From: an uncultured Bacteroidales bacterium
GTDB lineage: Bacteria; Bacteroidota; Bacteroidia; Bacteroidales; Bacteroidaceae
Assembly: GCA_902801325.1 (NCBI GenBank)
Contig: CADCHQ010000017.1
Span: 62,001 to 126,000 of the forward strand
Length of the DNA stretch: 64,000 bases
Direction: 5' to 3'
Part shown: positions 48,325 to 57,218 of the stretch, in pieces
How the letters are laid out: each line of letters opens with the position of its first letter
Position numbering within the stretch: position 1 is the stretch's first letter
Notes under the pieces: generated by a model
Databases searched by the model: none
Told to the model about the DNA's origin: nothing
Seen by the model: only the letters and a program-made list of their open reading frames with translations
Program-made: the position numbers and the translations under genes

Positions 48325-49820
48325 TTAAACTTATTTATGCAGTCAATGTATGCCTCCACAGAAGCGGTGACGATGTCAGTATTGGCGCCAAAACCATAAT
48401 AGACGCGTCCGTCGTATTCCACCTGCATGTGTACCTTTCCCACATCGTCGGAACCCTTCGAAATGGCCTGAATGGTGAACTCCCTCAGGGTCATTTGACG
48501 ACGAATGATGACCTTCAACGCCTTGATGGCAGCATCCACGGGGCCGTTACCTGATGCAGATGCCTCGAATTTCTCGCCCGAGATGCTAAGACCAATTGCA
48601 GCAACGCTCTTGACACCCATACCCGTAGTGACTTGCAGATAGTCGAGTTTAATGGCATGGGAAGCCGAACGATCGGCACCTGCCAATACAAGTATATCGT
48701 CGTCGGTAACCTCTTTTTTGCGGTCGGCCAGACGAAGGAATGCTTCGTAAACCGTATCCAGTCGTTCACCATCGATATCCACTCCGTTGACGTGCAAACG
48801 ATGTTTCAAAGCGGCTCGTCCGCTTCGTGCCGTCAGAACGATAGCATTATCATCGATTCCCACATCCTTGGGATTCATAATCTCGTAGGTCGACGCATCC
48901 TTAAGCACACCGTCCTGATGAATACCACTCGAATGGGCAAAAGCATTGCGACCCACAACGGCCTTGTTGGGCTGAACCGGCATGTTCATCAGGCTCGAAA
49001 CCATACGACTTATGGGGAATATCTTCGTGGTGTTGATGTTCGTATCGATGTTCAGGTAAGGATGTGTCTTCAAGGCCATCGTTACTTCCTCGAGACTGGT
49101 GTTACCAGCACGTTCGCCAATGCCATTGATGGTCACCTCCACCTGACGTGCGCCATTAAGCACACCAGCCAGCGTGTTAGCTGTGGCCATGCCCAAGTCG
49201 TTGTGACAATGAGTGGAGAGGATAGCCTTTCCTGCCGAAAGTCCGTCGACATGCTCCATCAGGTATTTAATCTTCTCTCCATACTCGCCGGGCAAACGGA
49301 AACCAGTGGTGTCAGGGATGTTAACCACGGTTGCACCAGCCTTGACGACGGCTTCCACCACGCGAGCCAGATACTCGTTGTCGGTACGTCCTGCATCTTC
49401 GGCATAGAACTCCACGTCCTCGACATAACGCTTAGCATACTTCACGGCACGCACGGCGCGTTCAATGATTTCCTCTGGCGTAGCATTAAACTTATATTTG
49501 ATGTGACTCTCGCTTGTGCCAATGCCCGTGTGTATGCGCTTGTGCTTGGCATATTGCAAAGCATCGTTGGCAACGTCGATGTCTTTCTCCACTGCACGCG
49601 TAAGTGCACAAATGGTGGGCCATGTCACAGCCTTCGAAATCTCAACTACAGAGTTGAAATCGCCCGGACTAGATATGGGGAAACCCGCTTCAATGACGTC
49701 CACGCCCAGCAACTCCAGTTGGCGTGCGACCTCTATTTTCTCAACGGTGTTCAATTGGCAACCTGGCACCTGTTCGCCATCGCGAAGAGTGGTGTCGAAT
49801 ACGTACAATCTGTCACTCAT
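48321..49820 (-). CDS. leuA: 2-isopropylmalate synthase
   Basis: 499 residues from [17 protein letters not shown]; the frame is open 23 codons further, but those overlap the promoter. [50 protein letters not shown] and [15 protein letters not shown] identify the catalytic barrel, and the C-terminal ~120 residues are the leucine-sensing domain. First step of leucine synthesis (acetyl-CoA plus 2-oxoisovalerate). Heads the five-gene operon, feedback controlled by its own regulatory domain. A strong TAnnTTTG promoter lies ~40 bases upstream. Confidence 0.96.
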   Translation of the reverse strand: MSDRLYVFDTTLRDGEQVPGCQLNTVEKIEVARQLELLGVDVIEAGFPISSPGDFNSVVEISKAVTWPTICALTRAVEKDIDVANDALQYAKHKRIHTGIGTSESHIKYKFNATPEEIIERAVRAVKYAKRYVEDVEFYAEDAGRTDNEYLARVVEAVVKAGATVVNIPDTTGFRLPGEYGEKIKYLMEHVDGLSAGKAILSTHCHNDLGMATANTLAGVLNGARQVEVTINGIGERAGNTSLEEVTMALKTHPYLNIDTNINTTKIFPISRMVSSLMNMPVQPNKAVVGRNAFAHSSGIHQDGVLKDASTYEIMNPKDVGIDDNAIVLTARSGRAALKHRLHVNGVDIDGERLDTVYEAFLRLADRKKEVTDDDILVLAGADRSASHAIKLDYLQVTTGMGVKSVAAIGLSISGEKFEASASGNGPVDAAIKALKVIIRRQMTLREFTIQAISKGSDDVGKVHMQVEYDGRVYYGFGANTDIVTASVEAYIDCINKFK

Positions 49821-49858
49821 AATATCTTTCTTCTTAAAAACTTTTACCCAACAGACTG

Positions 49859-49890
49859 CAAAGATACGAATAAGTGAGCAAAATGCCAAA
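49859..49890 (-). promoter_or_regulatory. Promoter of the leucine operon
   Basis: TATCTTTG (49859-49866), 20 bp, TTTG (49887-49890) on the minus strand. The spacer is nearly the same as in the rplM promoter at 5243-5274. Confidence 0.75.
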
Positions 49891-49894
49891 TTTC

Positions 49895-49925
49895 TTTGCG
49901 TTTTTCAACATTTTTCGTACCTTTG
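49895..49925 (+). promoter_or_regulatory. Promoter of the MscS-family gene
   Basis: TTTG (49895-49898), 19 bp, TACCTTTG (49918-49925), 33 bases before the ATG. Confidence 0.7.
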
Positions 49926-49958
49926 CCGAGATATTATTTAATAAGGTATTTGCTACAC

Positions 49959-52583
49959 ATGAAAAAAATCCTTGCAACGCTCTTCCTCTCTCTACTGGTT
50001 GTCATACCCAGCAGGGCAGTGTTGAAAGAGCGTGACTTGGCACGCACGCTGGGAGTGTTACGTGCCGAACTGAGAGCCGATTACGAGAAGCAACAGATGT
50101 TCTTGCAGATGTATGAGCAACAAGGTGCACAGCAACACCAGCAACTGATTAGTTACATGAATCAGTGTGAGCAAATCGGACTCATGCTTTATTCCCAATC
50201 GACAGAGAACACCTTCGATATGGCATACGCATGCCAGCAGGCCGTCGACCTCTATCGCCAACTCAATGACAAGAACGGTCGGACCCTACCCTACGACCGC
50301 ATTATCATTCGCATGAAGCGTGAGATAGAGCGGTACAATTCCCTGATAACCTCGCTCAAGAGTATTCCGCCTGTGGCAGAGAACGATGAGGACTTGCTTA
50401 CCGAGAGCGACAGCATCCTGCTCAACGCCATCGATTCTTTGGAATCGCACATGGATTCACTGTCCAAAGTCAAAGACACCCACTTGCCACCGACACCCTT
50501 GAACGACAACGAGGAAATCAACAACGAACCCCTTTACTTGAGTGGACAGCAACTGGAGGACCGCAAGGCTTGCCTCGTCTATGCCCAGACGCTGAAGGAA
50601 AACATGGAGCAATTCCTCGAAACGCTGGAGGCAGAGAGCAGTTATTACAAGAGCGTGCAGGAGAAGGTGGAACACCTCAACCGCTATGCCCAAAAGCGTT
50701 ATAAAGTGCTTCAGGACAATATCTTCAAGAACGGAGGCACGAATTACTTCACCATACTTGCCAACCTTCCGCGATACATACGCCAGGCCATAAATGCCGG
50801 TAACACCAAGTACAAGCCCTTCAAGCAACACGAGCAGAGCTATTCGGAGTGGCGTGGAGTCTCCGTGCTCTTCATCAGTGTCTTCGTCCTGCTCTATCTG
50901 AGCATAGCCTTAGTCATCACCTATGTCATATTGCGCTGGCTCATGCCACATCGCTGGCGAGGCGACAACTATAAGATACGTCGCCAGATGCTCACCTTTG
51001 TCGTAGGTACGGCACTCTTTGCCGTCTTAGTCATGGTGGTGCGTTCGTTTGTTCATCGCAATTTCATCCATATGTCCACGGGCCTCATCATCAACATGGC
51101 TTGGCTTCTCGAAGTCATCTTCCTCTCCCTCTACATTCGTCTCAAGGGCAAGCAGATGCTTCATGCCGCCTACATCTACATGCCTCTGATGGTGCTCTCG
51201 TTCATCGTCATCATGTTCCGCATCATCCTCATACCCAACAGCATACTGAACCTCATCTTCCCACCCATCCTGCTCGTCTTCACCATCTGGCAATTGTGGA
51301 TGTCCAAGCGCCACCGCTGGTCGTTGCCCATGCTCGACATCCTTTACTCTTACATCACAAGCATCGCTATGGTGGTTTCCTGTATTGTGGCTTGGGCAGG
51401 ATATACGCTCATGGCTGTGCAGATTATGGTTTGGTGGACATTCCAGTTGGCAGCCATCACCACCATCACGTGCATCTACGACCTGATGGAGATGTACGAG
51501 AACCGCAGACTTCTGCGTCGTATCAAGACTGAGGTTGACGACGACTCTGTGGCAAGGTCACAACTGCTGAAGCAGATGAAGCGTGGCGAGTTCATCACGA
51601 AAACTTGGATCTACGACTTCGTCAATCGCACACTGGTGCCCATCCTTGCCGTATGCTCCGTACTTGTGAGCATCTACTGGGCCGCAGAGGTGTTTGAGAT
51701 GACGAGTGTTTGTCAGAAGGCCTTCTTCCACAATTTCGTCGACCAGAAGGACCTCATCCAGATTTCCCTTGCCAAACTCTGCCTCGTGGCAGCACTGTGG
51801 TTTGTGTTCAGTTACATCAACTATGCCGTGCGTTGCTTCTACTCCCATTATCGACGCCTCACCGCCTCGCCTGACGAGATTCTGAATCTTACCCTTCCCA
51901 AGAACCTTATCGCTATCGTCACGTGGGGTCTCTACTTCATCATCACACTCGTCATCCTGCATGTGCCCAAGAGCGGCATCTCCATCGTCTCCGCAGGTTT
52001 GGCCACGGGTGTCGGCTTTGCCATGCAGGAACTCATCGAGAACTTCTTCTACGGCATATCCCTCATGGCAGGTCGCCTGCGCGTAGGCGACTATATCCAA
52101 TGCGACGACATCATCGGACAAGTGGAAAGCATCACCTACCAGAGCACACAGGTGACCACGGCCGACGGATGTGTCATCTCCTTCCTCAACAAAGATCTCC
52201 TGAGCAAGAACTTCAAGAACATGACGCGCAACCACAGTTACGAACTCATCACCATACCCGTGGGTGTGGCCTATGGCACGAATGTCGACGACGTTCGCTA
52301 TATGCTCAACGAGGCTTTGCGCCCATACGGCGAGGAGAAAAACGATCTCGGACAACACATCATCGACCCCGATCGTCCCATCAGCGTACGCTTCTCCGAC
52401 TTTGGGGAGAACAGCGTCGACCTGAAGGTGTTCGTGTGGATGCTTGTCGAACAGCGCTATGCCCTGACGGCAAAGATTAAGGAGACCATCTACAACACGC
52501 TGAACGAGAACCACGTCGAAATCCCATTCCCGCAACGCGACATACATATCATAAATAACCAAAAGGAACAGAAGAATCCATAA
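49959..52583 (+). CDS. Large MscS-family mechanosensitive channel (MscK/KefA-like)
   Basis: 874 residues from MKKILATLFLSLLVVIPSRA, a signal peptide. A periplasmic coiled-coil domain (~25-290) precedes about ten membrane helices. The MscS core at ~660-830 shows the pore-lining helix SIVSAGLATGVGFAMQELIENFFYGI, the loop GRLRVGDYIQCDDIIGQVESI and the C-terminal alpha/beta part. It should open under hypo-osmotic membrane tension. Size and layout are like MscK rather than the small MscS. Monocistronic; a hairpin follows at 52581-52616. Confidence 0.88.
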   Translation: MKKILATLFLSLLVVIPSRAVLKERDLARTLGVLRAELRADYEKQQMFLQMYEQQGAQQHQQLISYMNQCEQIGLMLYSQSTENTFDMAYACQQAVDLYRQLNDKNGRTLPYDRIIIRMKREIERYNSLITSLKSIPPVAENDEDLLTESDSILLNAIDSLESHMDSLSKVKDTHLPPTPLNDNEEINNEPLYLSGQQLEDRKACLVYAQTLKENMEQFLETLEAESSYYKSVQEKVEHLNRYAQKRYKVLQDNIFKNGGTNYFTILANLPRYIRQAINAGNTKYKPFKQHEQSYSEWRGVSVLFISVFVLLYLSIALVITYVILRWLMPHRWRGDNYKIRRQMLTFVVGTALFAVLVMVVRSFVHRNFIHMSTGLIINMAWLLEVIFLSLYIRLKGKQMLHAAYIYMPLMVLSFIVIMFRIILIPNSILNLIFPPILLVFTIWQLWMSKRHRWSLPMLDILYSYITSIAMVVSCIVAWAGYTLMAVQIMVWWTFQLAAITTITCIYDLMEMYENRRLLRRIKTEVDDDSVARSQLLKQMKRGEFITKTWIYDFVNRTLVPILAVCSVLVSIYWAAEVFEMTSVCQKAFFHNFVDQKDLIQISLAKLCLVAALWFVFSYINYAVRCFYSHYRRLTASPDEILNLTLPKNLIAIVTWGLYFIITLVILHVPKSGISIVSAGLATGVGFAMQELIENFFYGISLMAGRLRVGDYIQCDDIIGQVESITYQSTQVTTADGCVISFLNKDLLSKNFKNMTRNHSYELITIPVGVAYGTNVDDVRYMLNEALRPYGEEKNDLGQHIIDPDRPISVRFSDFGENSVDLKVFVWMLVEQRYALTAKIKETIYNTLNENHVEIPFPQRDIHIINNQKEQKNP

Positions 52584-52616
52584 GCCTTAGGCCTTCCGTG
52601 CGAGGGCCTAAGGGCT
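52581..52616 (+). terminator. Hairpin after the MscS-family gene
   Basis: AAGCCTTAGGCC and GGCCTAAGGGCTT arms with one bulge around TTCCGTGCGAG. No T run follows, so termination is uncertain. Confidence 0.45.
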
Positions 52617-52627
52617 TCCTCTCATCG

Positions 52628-52684
52628 TGCCTATGTTCGAGGAGCATCGAGCCTATGTTCAAAGAGCATCGAACCTAAGCCTTC
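52628..52684. repeat. Family B TTCGAT repeat upstream of the sulfatase
   Basis: CCTATGTTCGAGGAGCATCG followed by a second CCTATGTTCAAAGAGCATCG and AACCTAAGCC. It is the reverse-strand equivalent of the segment inside the GH92 gene (14055-14127). Confidence 0.65.
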
Positions 52685-52704
52685 TGTCCACCACACCTGA
52701 CCAC

Positions 52705-54189
52705 ATGAAACGACACCTCTTTTCCCTCCTTGCCGCCCTGCCTTCGCTGGCAGGCGCACAAGAGCGTCCCAACGTCTTGCTCATCATTGCCGACGACCTC
52801 GGCTATGGCGACGTCAGTGCCTATGGAAGTCAGACCATACAGACGCCCAACATCGACCGTCTGGCACAAGGCGGAGTCTGCCTCACCAACGGACATGCCT
52901 CATCGGCCACCTCCACGCCCAGCCGTTACGGTTTGCTCACAGGCATCTATCCTTGGCGTCGCAAGACCAACATCCTGCCGGGCGATGCTCCCCTCATCAT
53001 TGGCGAGACCCAGTTCACCATTGCCCGCATGTTCCAGCGTGCAGGCTATCGCACAGGGGCCATTGGCAAGTGGCACTTAGGCATCGGGCAAGGACATGTC
53101 GATTGGAACCACCATATCAAACCTGGTCCCAACGAGATTGGGTTCGACTATTCGTGCATCCTTCCTGCCACCGTCGACCGCGTGCCTTGCGTCTATGTCG
53201 AGAACGGCGACGTCGTGGGCCTCGATCCCTCCGACCCCATCGAGGTCAGTTATGAGAAGAATTTCGAAGGCTTGCCCACGGCCGTCACCAACCCAGAACT
53301 CATGACGAAGGTCACTCCTTCGCACGGACACAACAACACAGTCATCAACGGCATACCGCGCATCGGTTTCATGCGAGGCGGAAGTTCGGCCTTGTGGAGT
53401 GACGAGAATATGGCTCAAGATTTGCTCAATCGCGTCTGCTCGTTCATCGACAATCAACCTGCCGACCAGCCCTTCTTCCTCTATTATGGACTTCACGAGC
53501 CTCACGTGCCCCGCATCCCCAACAGCAAGTTCGTAGGTTCTACCACCATGGGACCACGAGGCGATGTCATCATCGAAGCCGACTGGTGTGTGGGGCAAGT
53601 CATCAGCAAGTTGGAAGAAAAAGGGCTCTTGGAGAACACCATCGTCATCTTCACCAGCGACAATGGTCCTGTACTTGACGACGGATACAACGATCAGGCT
53701 CGCGAACTCATTGGTCAACACGATATGAACGGAGGCTACAGAGGAGGAAAGTACAGTCTCTTTGAGGCTGGTACACGCGTTCCTTTCTTCGTTTATTGGA
53801 AGGGCCACATTCGCCCCATTGTCTCCGACGCCCTCGTGGCTCAGCAAGACCTCCTTGCCTCCTTTGCCCACATGCTGCACCAGCCCCTGCCCGAAGGACT
53901 CGACTCCGAGAACCACCTCAGTGCCTTCCTTGGCAAGTCGAAGCGCGGACGCAAAGGCATGGTTGTGGAAGCCGTTGGCCGATTGGCCTATCGCACTCGC
54001 GACTATGCACTCTTGCCTGCCTACAAAGGCGCCAAGCGTAATACCACGGGCAACGAGATGGGCATTGTCGATACGCTGTCTCTCTTCAATCTTCACGACG
54101 ACCACATGCAACAGACCAACGTCATCAGCAAGCATAAACGCTTAGCCCGCCAAATGCAAGAGGCGTTGGAAAAGGAGAAAAGTAAATAA
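52705..54189 (+). CDS. Secreted sulfatase, serine-type (family S1)
   Basis: 494 residues from MKRHLFSLLAALPSLAGAQE (signal peptide); an upstream in-frame ATG at 52627 would code the family B repeat and is rejected. RPNVLLIIADDLGYGD holds the metal Asp30/Asp31; SSATSTPSRYGLLTG is the activation motif with Ser70 in place of Cys (S-T-P-S-R); GKWHLG (121-126) and FTSDNGP complete the site. Ser-type sulfatases need the radical-SAM enzyme anSME to make formylglycine. It probably desulfates host mucin or glycosaminoglycan sugars, complementing the glycan locus upstream. Confidence 0.92.
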   Translation: MKRHLFSLLAALPSLAGAQERPNVLLIIADDLGYGDVSAYGSQTIQTPNIDRLAQGGVCLTNGHASSATSTPSRYGLLTGIYPWRRKTNILPGDAPLIIGETQFTIARMFQRAGYRTGAIGKWHLGIGQGHVDWNHHIKPGPNEIGFDYSCILPATVDRVPCVYVENGDVVGLDPSDPIEVSYEKNFEGLPTAVTNPELMTKVTPSHGHNNTVINGIPRIGFMRGGSSALWSDENMAQDLLNRVCSFIDNQPADQPFFLYYGLHEPHVPRIPNSKFVGSTTMGPRGDVIIEADWCVGQVISKLEEKGLLENTIVIFTSDNGPVLDDGYNDQARELIGQHDMNGGYRGGKYSLFEAGTRVPFFVYWKGHIRPIVSDALVAQQDLLASFAHMLHQPLPEGLDSENHLSAFLGKSKRGRKGMVVEAVGRLAYRTRDYALLPAYKGAKRNTTGNEMGIVDTLSLFNLHDDHMQQTNVISKHKRLARQMQEALEKEKSK

Positions 54190-54193
54190 AAGC

Positions 54194-54235
54194 AATGCAG
54201 GCAAGCGTTTCAGACGCTTGCCTGCATTCTTTTTG
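54194..54235 (+). terminator. Terminator after the sulfatase
   Basis: AATGCAGGCAAGCGT (54194-54208) and ACGCTTGCCTGCATT (54214-54228), a perfect 15-bp stem with a 5-base loop, followed by CTTTTTG. Confidence 0.9.
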
Positions 54236-54358
54236 TCAAAGCTCTCCTCCCCACGGGGAAGTTAGAAAGAGATGTCTTTTCCTGATTTTGGTTGACAGCG
54301 AGACACACCAAATAGAGATGAATCGCGCACACACGTATTATTAAAGTAAAGACAATCC

Positions 54359-54389
54359 TTGTCCATGTCGGAGAAATACAGTATCTTTG
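54359..54389 (+). promoter_or_regulatory. Promoter of the lipoate ligase gene
   Basis: TTG (54359-54361), 20 bp, TATCTTTG (54382-54389), 24 bases before the ATG. Confidence 0.65.
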
Positions 54390-54412
54390 GACTCGCTTGA
54401 GATTCCTTGCAC

Positions 54413-55426
54413 ATGAGAGATTCGTCCAACAAACCACACTTCCCCGCCTGCTTCGTTGAGCTTCCGCCCGAGACGGAGGGCCGACGGGCAGCTTTCTACC
54501 TGGCTGCAGAGGAGTACATCGCCGAAAAACTTCCTGCCGACGACTATTTCTTCACCTGGCAACTGGGACCAACGGTGGTGTTTGGCCGCAATCAGTCGAT
54601 TCGGCAGGAGGTGGACCTCGACTTCTGCAGCAGAGAGGGCATCGATGTCATACGACGCCGTTCGGGCGGAGGGGCCATTTTCGCTGATAGGCATAACATC
54701 ATGACAAGTCTGGTGACTGAGGCGGAAGCCGTGGAACCTCTCTTCAAGGAATACGCCGAAGCCGTAGCTTCCGCACTACGTCAATTGGGAGCACCGGTTG
54801 TGGTATCAGGACGCAACGATACCGTTCTGGAAGGAGGCGGAAAAATTTGCGGCAACGCATTCTATCACAAAAAGAACCGTTGCATCGCCCACGGAACCAT
54901 GCTTTACGACACGAACACGCGACTGATGGAAGGCGCTCTGCACCCCGAGGTGAGTAAACTAAAGGAAAAGGGCGTGAAAAGCGTGCGCAGTAGGGTTGGA
55001 GTGCTGAAAGACTTCCTGCCCTTTGGCGTCGAAGAACTGCGACGGCAATTACCCTTGCTGCTTTGCAACCGAACCATCGTTCTCACAGACGATGACGTGC
55101 AACAAATAGAGCATCTGGAACAGCGCTACTACGATCCCGAATTCCTGCTGGGAAGCACAGAACGAAATGATGCGATTCGTCGCGGACGCATAGAGGGATG
55201 CGGATTGGTGGAACTGCATTTCCGACTTCACGGAAGCCTGGTAAAAGAGGTGGAACTGACGGGCGACTTCTTCGTTCTGGACGATGTGCAACAGGCGTTT
55301 AACAGCTGTTTCTCGGGCCAACCTTTCACACACGAAAGCCTGGTGCAAGCCATCCGAAACCATCATCCCGAGCAAAGCATTCGAGGACTCACAGAAGAGA
55401 GCCTCATCAAGATTCTTGACAACTGA
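54413..55426 (+). CDS. lplA: Lipoate-protein ligase A
   Basis: 337 residues from MRDSSNKPHFP; a TTG two codons upstream is disregarded. WQLGPTVVFGRNQSIRQEV, the lipoate-binding RRRSGGGAIFAD, GGGKICGNAF with the catalytic lysine and HGTMLYDTN are all present, followed by the C-terminal accessory domain. It activates free lipoate with ATP and attaches it to GcvH. It sits directly before gcvT-gcvH and is an exact metabolic match. The whole enzyme is present, so scavenging of external lipoate is likely. Confidence 0.93.
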   Translation: MRDSSNKPHFPACFVELPPETEGRRAAFYLAAEEYIAEKLPADDYFFTWQLGPTVVFGRNQSIRQEVDLDFCSREGIDVIRRRSGGGAIFADRHNIMTSLVTEAEAVEPLFKEYAEAVASALRQLGAPVVVSGRNDTVLEGGGKICGNAFYHKKNRCIAHGTMLYDTNTRLMEGALHPEVSKLKEKGVKSVRSRVGVLKDFLPFGVEELRRQLPLLLCNRTIVLTDDDVQQIEHLEQRYYDPEFLLGSTERNDAIRRGRIEGCGLVELHFRLHGSLVKEVELTGDFFVLDDVQQAFNSCFSGQPFTHESLVQAIRNHHPEQSIRGLTEESLIKILDN

Positions 55427-55467
55427 CAGAAATCTTGCTCTTTCTTTTAAGAAAGGGAGATGATTTC

Positions 55468-55498
55468 TTTGCCATGTGGGAATTTTTTAGTATTTTTG
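55468..55498 (+). promoter_or_regulatory. Promoter of the gcv operon
   Basis: TTTG (55468-55471), 19 bp, TATTTTTG (55491-55498), 30 bases before gcvT. No glycine-riboswitch-like leader is possible in the short space. Confidence 0.6.
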
Positions 55499-55528
55499 AG
55501 GCGCGAATTAACCATAACACATAATACT

Positions 55529-56620
55529 ATGAGTGATAAAAGAACTTGCCTCTACGAGAGGCACATTCAACAAGGGGCCAAGATGGTAAGTTTTGGCGGA
55601 TTTGAGATGCCCATCCAGTACACAGACATTGCCGACGAACACATTGCCGTCAGGACAGCTTGCGGTGTGTTCGACGTGAGCCACATGGGCGAAGTGCTAG
55701 TGACTGGGCGTGAGGCTGAGCGCTTCGTACAGCACATCTTCACCAATGACGTCGCAGGTGCCCCCGCAGGCAAGATATTCTATGGTATGATGCTGCACCC
55801 CAATGGCGGTACCATCGACGACCTGCTGGTTTACAAAGAGGGCGACGAACGCTTCTTCCTCGTCATCAATGCCGCCAACATCGATAAAGACTATGCATGG
55901 ATAAGCGAACAGGTGAAGGCCTTCGACGCTGTGGCAGAGAACCAGAGCGACTACTACGGACAGTTGGCCGTACAAGGTCCGAAGGCTGAAGGCGTAGTAG
56001 AGAAAGTGCTGGGACTGCCTTGCCAGGAGCTGGTGTTCTACACCTTCAAGAAGATGCAAGTTGGCGACGAGACCATCATCATCAGTCGCACAGGATACAC
56101 TGGCGAGGACGGCTTTGAAATCTATGCCTCTCATGGTCGCATTCAGCAGATGTGGGACAAACTGATGGAAAGCGGCGAAGCCAAGCCTTGCGGACTGGGT
56201 TGTCGCGACACCCTGCGCTTCGAGGTAGGACTGCCCTTGTATGGCGACGAGTTGACCGACGATCTGTCACCACTGGAGGCAGGCCTAGGCATCTTCGTGA
56301 AGTTGGACAAGGAAGAGTTCGTGGGCAAGGAAGCCATCGCCCGCCAGAAGGCAGAAGGCATCACCCGCAAGATTGTGGGCATCGAACTCGAAGGTCGCGC
56401 TATTCCTCGTCACGGTTACGAGGTTGTAGCCGACGACAAGGTTATCGGTGAGGTGACCACGGGCTACAACAGCATATCGACGGGAAAGAGCGTTTGCATG
56501 GCTCTGCTCGACATCAACCATGCGAAGTTGGACACTCCCGTACAGGTGCGCATCCACAAGAAGCTGCAACCCGGCAAGGTGATCAAAAAACGTTTCTACG
56601 ATAAGAATTATAAGAAATAA
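55529..56620 (+). CDS. gcvT: Glycine cleavage system T protein (aminomethyltransferase)
   Basis: 363 residues from MSDKRTCLYERHIQQGAKM; the frame is open upstream through the promoter, which is not used. FGGFEMPIQYTDIADEH, FDVSHMGEVLVTG, GYTGEDGFEIYAS and GLGCRDTLRFEVGLPLYGDEL form the folate-binding core, with the catalytic Asp in the CRDTLR context. It moves the methylene group from lipoyl-GcvH to tetrahydrofolate, releasing ammonia. First gene of the operon. Confidence 0.96.
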   Translation: MSDKRTCLYERHIQQGAKMVSFGGFEMPIQYTDIADEHIAVRTACGVFDVSHMGEVLVTGREAERFVQHIFTNDVAGAPAGKIFYGMMLHPNGGTIDDLLVYKEGDERFFLVINAANIDKDYAWISEQVKAFDAVAENQSDYYGQLAVQGPKAEGVVEKVLGLPCQELVFYTFKKMQVGDETIIISRTGYTGEDGFEIYASHGRIQQMWDKLMESGEAKPCGLGCRDTLRFEVGLPLYGDELTDDLSPLEAGLGIFVKLDKEEFVGKEAIARQKAEGITRKIVGIELEGRAIPRHGYEVVADDKVIGEVTTGYNSISTGKSVCMALLDINHAKLDTPVQVRIHKKLQPGKVIKKRFYDKNYKK

Positions 56621-56621
56621 A

Positions 56622-56661
56622 AGACCCACCCCCTACCCTCCCAAAGGGAGGGATTAATCCC
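56622..56661. repeat. GC-rich palindromic repeat, family A
   Basis: CCCTCCC-AAA-GGGAGGG (56636-56652) with left flank GACCCACCCCCTA, just after gcvT. Confidence 0.8.
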
Positions 56662-56695
56662 AGTAAATAAACATATAGTAATAACATTAACACCC

Positions 56696-56745
56696 ACACC
56701 CCTAAGCGGTGTTCCTCCTCTTTAAGGGGAGGTTAGGAGGGGTCT
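56696..56745. repeat. GC-rich palindromic repeat, family A, long form
   Basis: CCTCCTC-TTTAA-GGGGAGG core inside CACCCCTAA ... TTAGGAGGGGTCTT outer arms, ending 6 bases before the gcvH start codon. It supplies an in-frame spurious ATG at 56709. Confidence 0.8.
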
Positions 56746-56750
56746 TATCT

Positions 56751-57128
56751 ATGGCAAAAGTAATTGAAGGGCTCTATTATGCAGAGAGCCACGAGTACGT
56801 GAGAGTGGAAGGCGAGTATGGCTACATCGGCATCACCGATTATGCTCAGGGCCAGTTGGGCAACGTGGTATACGTGGATATGCCCGAGGTTGACGACGAA
56901 GTAACAGCCGGTGAGGAGTTTGGCGCCGTGGAGAGCGTGAAGGCCGCCAGCGACCTGTTCAGTCCCGTTAGCGGAACTGTTGTAGAGGTTAACGAAGCTC
57001 TGGAGGACGAGCCCGAACTCATCAATAAGGATGCCTTCGCTAACTGGATCATCAAGGTTGAGCTTGCCGACAAGAGCGAGTTGGACAACCTGATGGACGC
57101 CAAGGCTTACGAGGCAATCTGTAAGTAG
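56751..57128 (+). CDS. gcvH: Glycine cleavage system H protein
   Basis: 125 residues from MAKVIEGLYYAESHEYV, the usual length; the earlier ATG at 56709 lies in a palindromic repeat. The lipoyl motif FGAVESVKAASDLFSPVSG carries Lys64, the site modified by lipoate ligase or octanoyltransferase. It shuttles the aminomethyl group between P, T and L proteins. Flanked by family A repeats on both sides within the operon. Confidence 0.96.
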   Translation: MAKVIEGLYYAESHEYVRVEGEYGYIGITDYAQGQLGNVVYVDMPEVDDEVTAGEEFGAVESVKAASDLFSPVSGTVVEVNEALEDEPELINKDAFANWIIKVELADKSELDNLMDAKAYEAICK

Positions 57129-57129
57129 A

Positions 57130-57171
57130 AGACCCCTACCCCTACCCCTCACCCTCCCCGTGGGGAGGGAG
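57130..57171. repeat. GC-rich palindromic repeat, family A
   Basis: CCCTCCCC-GT-GGGGAGGG (57152-57169) with left flank GACCCCTACCCCTACC, between gcvH and gcvPA. Confidence 0.8.
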
Positions 57172-57218
57172 TGGTTACGTCTGAAACTTATTTTCCCTAA
57201 TCCAAAATCAGAATTATA

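Noticed and set aside
48633..49877. 414-codon plus-strand frame opposite leuA
   Set aside because: It lies opposite a fully conserved LeuA protein, has no recognisable family and no promoter; it is a compositional shadow.
51558..52562. Long minus-strand frame opposite the MscS-family gene
   Set aside because: It is a mirror of a strongly coding, conserved membrane protein and lacks any motif; a similar 352-codon frame opposite the sulfatase (53077-54135) was rejected for the same reason.
55427..55528. Glycine riboswitch upstream of gcvT
   Set aside because: The space is about 100 bases and is filled by a TTTG/TATTTTTG promoter, leaving roughly 25 bases of leader; no aptamer-like fold could fit.
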